Assembly: GCA_963970005.1 (NCBI GenBank) | Contig: CAXAMN010023361.1 | Location: 1,977,130-2,041,129, forward strand | DNA from: Durusdinium trenchii | Lineage: Eukaryota; Sar; Dinophyceae; Suessiales; Symbiodiniaceae | Length of the DNA: 64,000 bases | Reading direction: 5' to 3' | Shown: in pieces, positions 57,683 through 64,000 of the stretch | Layout: the number at the start of each line of letters is the position of its first letter | Position numbering within the stretch: the first letter of the stretch is position 1 | Translations under genes and position numbers: made by a program | Notes under the pieces: generated by a model | Databases searched by the model: none | The model's input: only the letters and a program-made list of their open reading frames with translations | Told to the model about the DNA's origin: nothing

Positions 57683-57761
57683 TGGGTCTGTCCTATTACC
57701 TGTAACAGTCCGTAAACCTAGCCATCATCATCCACTAAGCCCTGGCAATAGGATAGACCCA
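57683..57761. mobile_element. Short fold-back (MITE-like) element, copy 2
   Basis: TGGGTCTGTCCTATTACC (57,683-57,700) and GGCAATAGGATAGACCCA (57,744-57,761) are inverted arms around a centre containing CCATCATCATCCACT. The arms and centre match the element at 2984-3067, with compensating differences between arms (GGGACACACCC versus GGACAGACCCA). Confidence 0.6.
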
Positions 57762-57889
57762 GGTGTGTTTGAGCTGGATACACCCAATATCATCTCCCCT
57801 GCCCAATATGGGCTCTATCAGACTCGAAAAAACAACCGCGTTTGTAGCGTGTTTATGTCTATTTCTATTTATGTTATCAATCAATCTGT

Positions 57890-57976
57890 TATAGACCCCC
57901 AAATAGATAGATAGAAAGGTAAAATCCCTTTCAACATATATTGGACACCGTTTCTATCTATTTGGGGACCACTATA
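57890..57976. repeat. Short fold-back hairpin
   Basis: TATAGACCCCCAAATAGATAG ending TAGAAA (57,890-57,917) pairs with TTTCTATCTATTTGGGGACC ending ACTATA (57,951-57,976). The loop is about 33 bp. The left arm has one extra GATA unit, so slippage has occurred since the inverted copy formed. Confidence 0.8.
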
Positions 57977-59832
57977 TAACCATATTAAGGCTGTTTCATG
58001 TGAAACCAGTTTCATCAAGTTTCACTGGTGGAGCTGAATGGTGGATTTCAAGCCGGGCAGGACTGATCATGGAAGATCGTTCTGTTTGTGGTCCCAATCA
58101 GTGTCGCTAGCCAGAATCCTAGACGGAGAAAAAAGGAACTAAGAAGACAACAATTTTCCCTGGGCTAGGTTTGATGACTAAGCTGCAACAGGAGATCTAG
58201 TGGTGCCCGAATCCAGGTGTTCCAGATTCGAAATTCAACTGTGGTTCCTATCAGGATCTTTCAGCCCTTTCGTTGTCCTAGACCTGAAGGGCACCTTTGC
58301 GGATCAATGTTGACGTCGGGCAAGGGAATGGGAAAGAAAGGAACTATGCACATGTTAATATATATATATATATTATAATGTCAATTTGGCATGTTGGTTC
58401 CTGTTTTGACATGTTTGTTTGGAGTTTTGAGAGCGTTTGGTGCAATATTGCCATTGTCCCACTCAGTCTTGCACCCCTAGGGCTCCAACCACATCCTTGG
58501 AAGCTAGGGACAGCCCCAGCACACGAAAATGAAACACGGAACACAAACCGATGCGCTGGAGTGCATTGTGCATGTTCTGTTGACCGAACAAACAGTTAAA
58601 CACTTGGATGAATGCGGTGGTTTCATTGGCAGCCATTGGCGGCTTGGATTGGGCTTGTAGAAAACCTATGAAACAGGCAGTGAACATGGATCCCAGAGGT
58701 TGGACTCTTAGGTTGGCGTTCAACGAGTTGCTGGTGGGTTTCTTCACTCTAAGCCTTTTTTTGTGTTCCACCGGGCAGAAATCACCTTTTCACTGGAACA
58801 CAACAAAGGTCTTCGTTGATTGTTCTCCACGTCTATCCTACGGGAGACCCAAACAAGCAGAATGGATTCTTCCCCTCCCCGGTCGACTGTGCCTGGTGCC
58901 TGGAACATCGATGAACCCCCCCTGAAAACCACGACTCCGTGGTCGACGACCCAGTAAACCTTGCAAGCTGAAACACCCAATTGGAACGCTCAAACTGGCG
59001 AAACGGCGTCCCAAACTGGCTGTGGAAACGATAGTTCTTATGCCCAGATCACCCCGTGAGGGTATGAGGTGCCCAGCCAGCTGTGCCCAGCCATCTTGAA
59101 CACGAAGAAACACGGTTTTGGGAAAGTTGCTGAAGTTGCTTCGGATCCGCTTCTGCCCAGGTCGAGCTTGCGATCAGATCTTCTGGGGCATCCGCGGTTT
59201 GTGGGATCCAACCCCGGCATAAATGGATAGCACTGGAGGATACTGGAGGTTTCGATTTTCGCAGGCCCGGCTGAGCCAGCAAACAAGAGATGCCAAACAC
59301 ATCTTCAAAGATCCAGCGCAATGAACTGCAATGAGATCCATCATAATTTCATATAGTTTCCTAAACCTGTTTATGTAAACATGCAAAGCGAAGATCCATG
59401 ATGCGCACCGGTCACCAGCTTTTCTATTTTTGCAAATCGCGGAGCGTACGTGTTTGCTGAAGCATTGATCTATGCATTGCTGTGCAGAAGCACGGGTTTG
59501 CATGCTGTTGCGCCACATGAGAACCCACCTCTGAGAGCAATTGAGAGCACACACATTGAGCACTAACACAGGAATACAAATGGTGAGAGCATTCGCGTGA
59601 GCACACATGTGAGAGCACAGATACGATAGATGATAGATATAATAGTAAATAATATATAACTATAGCCCACGCATTGCTCGAGCAATGTGCATGACAATAA
59701 TGACGAGACTGCCGAAAACGAAAGCACCAATACCCTGCAGTCCACGGCTTTCAGTGCTAAACAACTGACAGCTCTTTGCAGGTCAGGTCTTCGGTCTTCA
59801 TGCCAACTTGTTGCGCTTTTGGTTGAGAACTA
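57977..59832. other. Gene-free stretch
   Basis: A TA island (58,358-58,376) and a GTGAGAGCACA motif cluster (about 59,530-59,620) are present. No conserved frame was recognised. Confidence 0.4.
59530..59620. repeat. GTGAGAGCACA motif cluster
   Basis: TGAGAGCAATTGAGAGCACA, GTGAGAGCATTCGCGTGAGC and ATGTGAGAGCACAG occur within 90 bp. They are the inverse of the TGTGCTCTCAT words at 37.8-37.9 kb. Confidence 0.6.
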
Positions 59833-60099
59833 GTGGTCAGCCGTGGGCCCCAGTTTCCCAGTTTGCGGCGGCACCCACGTGTGTTGCGTGACGATCTCGA
59901 CGTGCCATTGGTCCGAATGTCAACGGTGTTTTTTTCTTTCGATTCGATTCCCCAAGAGGAAGTCGTCGCCGTTGAGTCACTGAGTCTTTACGAAGACCTC
60001 GCCGTGGCCCAACGGGCCACAGGATGGCCTTGGCCTGAGTCGACGACTGTCGACATGCCTTCCTTCTCAGAAGGTACTGGGAACGTTTTTACGGGTTGA
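59833..60099 (+). CDS. Exon-like frame, unassigned
   Basis: The 3' half of this frame (about 59,950-60,075) reads EEVVAVESLSLYEDLAVAQR and then ATGWPWPESTTVDMPSF. Its third codon positions are biased to G or C, as in dinoflagellate coding DNA. TTCCCCAAG (near 59,958) and GAAGGTACTG (near 60,072) could be an acceptor and a donor enclosing it. I recognise no family and no adjoining exon, so this is a weak candidate for one exon of an unseen gene. Confidence 0.2.
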   Translation: MVSRGPQFPSLRRHPRVLRDDLDVPLVRMSTVFFSFDSIPQEEVVAVESLSLYEDLAVAQRATGWPWPESTTVDMPSFSEGTGNVFTG

Positions 60100-60896
60100 G
60101 CTACACACCCATTTGACTGTATTTTGCATTGATCGATGCATCTTGTGGCAGGCGACCGCGTTGTTTCGCTGCCGTCCTGTTTCATGCGGGGTCCAACCGC
60201 GCGGTTTCATCCCTGGAAGCTTCGCTGACTCAGGTTCTTCCTGGAATTGGATGTTGATAAGCGTTCCATCATCCTCAACCGATTGCGGCACTTTTGCTTA
60301 AAACATGTCCATGGGCTGGGAAACGGACAAGAGGAACGACACCTAGCGATACGGTATGAACATGTATCATGTTGATCCTGTTCTGAACCTACTTCAATGC
60401 ATGTTTGGGTCTGGCGGGCCTGGCGGGCTGATTGTTTGGGTCAAAGAGTTGGAGTTGGACTGTTTGTGTCAGCAAGGCCCTTTGCATTCTAGTTGGACCC
60501 CCCCCATCCAGCACCCTCAATCACATATGAGTTCATGTATGCTCATGTGGCAGCAAATGCATTGGGATGTACAGTGCAAGTACCAAATGCGAGACAAGAT
60601 CCAACTACAAACGTGCAGCTAGCAAGGAACACTCCAAAACAGAATATTCAGGTCCAAGACTTGGTTTCATGAAAAGCGTGATGTGTACATGGGGTCAGAG
60701 CGTTCTGTTTGTTTGCTATTCATATTTGGTTCAAGACCCATTTAACGGCCAGAATGGACTCTTCAACATGCAGATTCGTTTGGAAACGAGATCTTCGATG
60801 GATCCGAAAAAGAACCGTCGTGGCGACGTGCCGACGTGCTTCGCTTCGAACGGGCATCCGTCACCTTGCCTGAAATGATCTATCTATAAGTTAGTA
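60100..60896. other. Gene-free stretch
   Basis: No recognisable frame or repeat. Confidence 0.4.
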
Positions 60897-60957
60897 GAAA
60901 CAAGTGCCTCGCTAGTAGTAACAGGTGCCTTACTAGTAGTAACAAGAAGCTATTAAC
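60897..60957 (+). repeat. Diverged fragment of the 79-bp family
   Basis: AACAAGTGCCTCGCTAGTAG, then TAACAGGTGCCTTACTAGTA, then GTAACAAGAAGCTATTA share the TTACTAGTA and GTAACAAGAAGCTA words of the 56-57 kb unit. Confidence 0.65.
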
Positions 60958-63900
60958 TTAAATTTAATGTATCTATCTATATCAATCTATCAATACGATG
61001 CTCTCGTTTGATGCCCCAATAGTATGATTCATGAATTAGTCGACCTCCCTAGCCCGATGGTATCAGGTTCAAGTTCAGTTCCATCCTCTCCAGAGCCATA
61101 TGATCAGGAAGATATTGTTTGCCACAAGCAGTGAACAAGTACCGTTGCACCATGTTGCACTAGTGGACCGTGAGTGACATTTCATGACATTTCGTTAGTC
61201 GTGCTCGCTGTTCCTCTTTAAACCTTGCACCTCACCAGATCAAAGAGCTTACCCCCAACTTGCTATTTTTCATCCAAGAAAACTAGTGCCAGGCTAAGGT
61301 GGTAGAAACGTGCCAAAAAGAAGAGATCACCGGACCTCCCTGTGCAAGGAAGCACAACAGTCATACGCTTGCTACCACGGCCAGCATTGAAGCAAGCCAC
61401 ACTGTTTGCGTAATTAGCAGATAAGACTAAGACTTCACCAACTTCGAGAGAACCGCTTTCTCCAAATGAATGCACAAAATGTCCACAACATTTGCAGTTC
61501 AGTGCTTGCCACGCTGCGTTTCGAGCTCTCCTCTACTGTGTTTCCCCATCATGTTCCGTAGACACATCATAGGTTCTTAGGCTCCGGTGCCCTTCCGCAG
61601 AGAGTCTGTCTCAGATTCCGAGGACGCCGCAACTTCAACAGCTGGAGCTTCAGCAACTGCGCGGTCAGCTGTTGGGAGCAGACCAAGATCACCTGGCCGC
61701 CGCCTGGCCTTTCAGGCGTCTCACACTTGGATGATTTCGATGTCTCTCAATCAGCCCTTTTGAGGGAAAACACTTGAAACATGCCAAAAAGGCGGTGGTT
61801 TGCTGTGAAGGTTGAATGGCGACCCTCTACGTTGGAAAGCTCCTCCTTTCTTTTGATGTTGCCCGAAAACAATCAACATCAATGCTTTTGACAATATACA
61901 CTAACAATAATGACACTTGCAGGCAGTAAAATGCCAAAACTTGGTCGTTTGACAATCGCCGCACAGGATTTTAAAACAAGACCACATGCCATCAGAAGCA
62001 ATGCCCTGCGACCTAGGCACTTAGGTCCAACATCTTTCGGCATCACTTCCACGAAGTTCCGATGCAAATTGCATCGGCCCGTCTCGTGAGGCCGGATCAT
62101 GAGACATCTACCCCATCCCTGTGGGGGCTCAACCGGCCATGCATCATCTTAAAAGAAAACACCGCAAAATTTGCAGGCCGCAGGCCTGTGTTTTGTGAGA
62201 TGGTTCTCTTTACATATGTTCTTCCATGTATGATGTTCTTACGCTCGAAACCGTTTTGACTCCAAAAAGATCCGATATGCAAGAACAGACTGGGGGTGTT
62301 TGTTTTTTTCTGTCCTTTTGAGCCAGTTCCGCTGTCCTTTTGAGCCAAAAAAGCCATTGGAATTGCCGAGTATTGTGGAGAAGCAAGGGCTTGAGTTTCT
62401 GGGTCTTGGTCGCCCCGTGCACAACGAAGCTGAAACTTGCTTGTATACAAAGATTTCCACAGAGCATCGAGGGTGCCCGTGTGGGCCGATGTTGACTCTG
62501 CAGTGATGGCACGAGACACTGCACCAGAGACGGCATCCATAGCTTCCCAGTGATGTGCTTGCAAACAACGACGAGACAGAACAAAGGCAGCCGATGACAA
62601 GACAGCGAGAGACGGAGACCGTGTCTTCAGCAAGCGCAAAAACACCGCGCACCACGCAGACCAAAGCAACGGTAGACAAAAGGTACGTAGCTCAGAAAAG
62701 CAAAGAGACGTTCGCGATCTTCCAACAAAGCTGTTTCCTGAGACGTCAAGTCAAGACTCCAACCAAAGAGTCCACGTACAACGTCCACGACACAGGATGG
62801 GGCTAACACTAGGTGGACGAGAAAAACGGATCAAACAAACGATTTCATAGCAAACCATCGCAAGAGACAAACAGGCGGGTCCCCGTCCGACATTCGAACC
62901 AAAGCTGCGACGTAACTAGCCAAAGTCGCGCAAACGAACGTTGTTACCCCCCTGAGGGTCTGGCAAATAAAGAGGATCTCGGTCTTGGCAGCGGTTTCAA
63001 GGTATAGGAAGTTTCAATCCGGTTTCCAAGGTGGAGGTCACTCGCAAAACGGGCTGGAACATGTATGAACATGTCATGACTCATGTCCCAGTGTTCATTG
63101 GAGCATTCGCAGTGGAATTGATGTCCACAAACATTTTTGGGAGGCGACACATGTCAAACACCTGGGGGGTTGGTTCATGTTGATTCGAGAAAGACTCCAC
63201 ACATCCAATGAAAGACTCCAGGCATCCAATGCCGTGCACATACGGTTTTCGGCCTGCAGGCTGATGGGGGCTGGTTCGCCGCCATGATGGAATAGTCTGG
63301 TGAAGATCATTGGATCCGGTTCCGGCACATTTCAAGTCGGCGGCAATCCGAAACCTCCGTCTCTAATGTAGATGACCAGTTTAGACACGATGGGTGTCGC
63401 AGATCACACGTTCAGGTTGTGATGGATTTGCAATGATTTGCATCCAATCTGACTGAAGTGATGACAGGAGGATTTGTGGATTCAATGTTTGCCGAATTTT
63501 GCCAGTGTGCCTCAATGGATGGAAAGGAGTGTGCTTGAACATCCATTTTTAATCATAATATACTGTCTCTAGTCTAATTCCTTCCCAGTCCCACCACCGA
63601 TAGGATAAACGAACTTGGCAAGGCCTGTAGTTGAGTGCAAGTGGGGTAGGAACTGGTGAGGGAAATTGGCCTTTACACCACTAAACTCACACGGAAATCG
63701 GAATCACCTGTTTGGGTCGATGTTGTTCGATGTCACAATTTTTGGGGTTCGGTTTCGGACACAAAATCCAAGGGCTTCGGAGTACCCTCTACTCTCAATT
63801 CCAATGTATTTGCATGCTGTAACGATGGCAATAGAAATGGTATTTGTTCAGCACGCACTCCATTCAACATTCATATGCAGGCAAACATCCACAGTTGTAC

Positions 63901-64000
63901 CATGGTAGATCGGAGAAAAAAGCCGTTCAGGATTCAAGGACGAGGCTGACAGAAAAGACACGTGACCAGACTTTGAGGGACCGCCCCTTTGTCAGAAAAG
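60958..64000. other. Gene-free stretch to window end
   Basis: Overlapping frames of up to 190 codons on the minus strand at 62.1-62.7 kb occur in all three phases. No recognisable motif was found and none is supported as a gene. Confidence 0.4.

Noticed and set aside
62097-62679. Long overlapping minus frames up to 190 codons
   Set aside because: All three phases are open with no shared or known motif. No frame stands out as coding.

Overview
The window looks like nuclear DNA of a dinoflagellate, most probably a Symbiodiniaceae-type alga. I infer this from three things. (1) A degenerate Ty1/copia retrotransposon has the protein style I know from Symbiodinium genomes. (2) There is a decayed copy of a multicopy protein family that I recall only from Symbiodiniaceae. 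(3) The DNA is gene-poor, roughly balanced in base composition, and crowded with simple repeats, minisatellites and fold-back sequences. No rRNA, convincing tRNA, spliced-leader or intact conserved gene was recognised. Most long open frames lack any family signature and were left out.

Layout. 1-24.8 kb is intergenic-like: microsatellites, an 11-bp minisatellite (2.5 kb), small fold-back elements (3.0 and 8.2 kb), a 57-bp-type minisatellite (16.0-16.5 kb), a 274-bp segment duplicated 978 bp apart (19.1/20.1 kb) and a four-unit minisatellite beside its second copy. 24,795-31,189 is a complete-ended copia-type LTR retrotransposon: 5-bp target duplication ACTGT, 104-bp LTRs, a primer site complementary to a tRNA-Met anticodon arm, gag, integrase, reverse transcriptase, RNase H, an extra post-RNase H reading frame and a purine tract. 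Its ends are well preserved, but its coding region carries many frameshifts, stops and a deletion that removed late gag and protease. 31.5-31.9 kb and 38.0-38.3 kb are long trinucleotide arrays.

42.25-45.4 kb holds the decayed protein-family copy, split by two intron-like stretches built from a CACTTGAGAGACTTTCA-type repeat. Its C-terminal half has D-containing motifs that may mark an uncharacterised DDE transposase. 45.4-48.75 kb is a dense mosaic of inverted repeats, including a roughly 480-bp fold-back and a roughly 960-bp palindrome. A run of ten N at 48,820 marks an assembly gap. It is followed by an AT-rich block (48.8-51.3 kb) with a small exon-like frame. 56.06-57.42 kb is a 79-bp minisatellite of about 17 units, with stray fragments scattered through the window in both orientations. 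The remainder to 64 kb is intergenic-like, with fold-backs and one exon-like frame near 59.9 kb.

The recognisable coding content is therefore mobile-element or multicopy-family remains. The window reads as a repeat-rich intergenic or intronic tract rather than a functional gene cluster.
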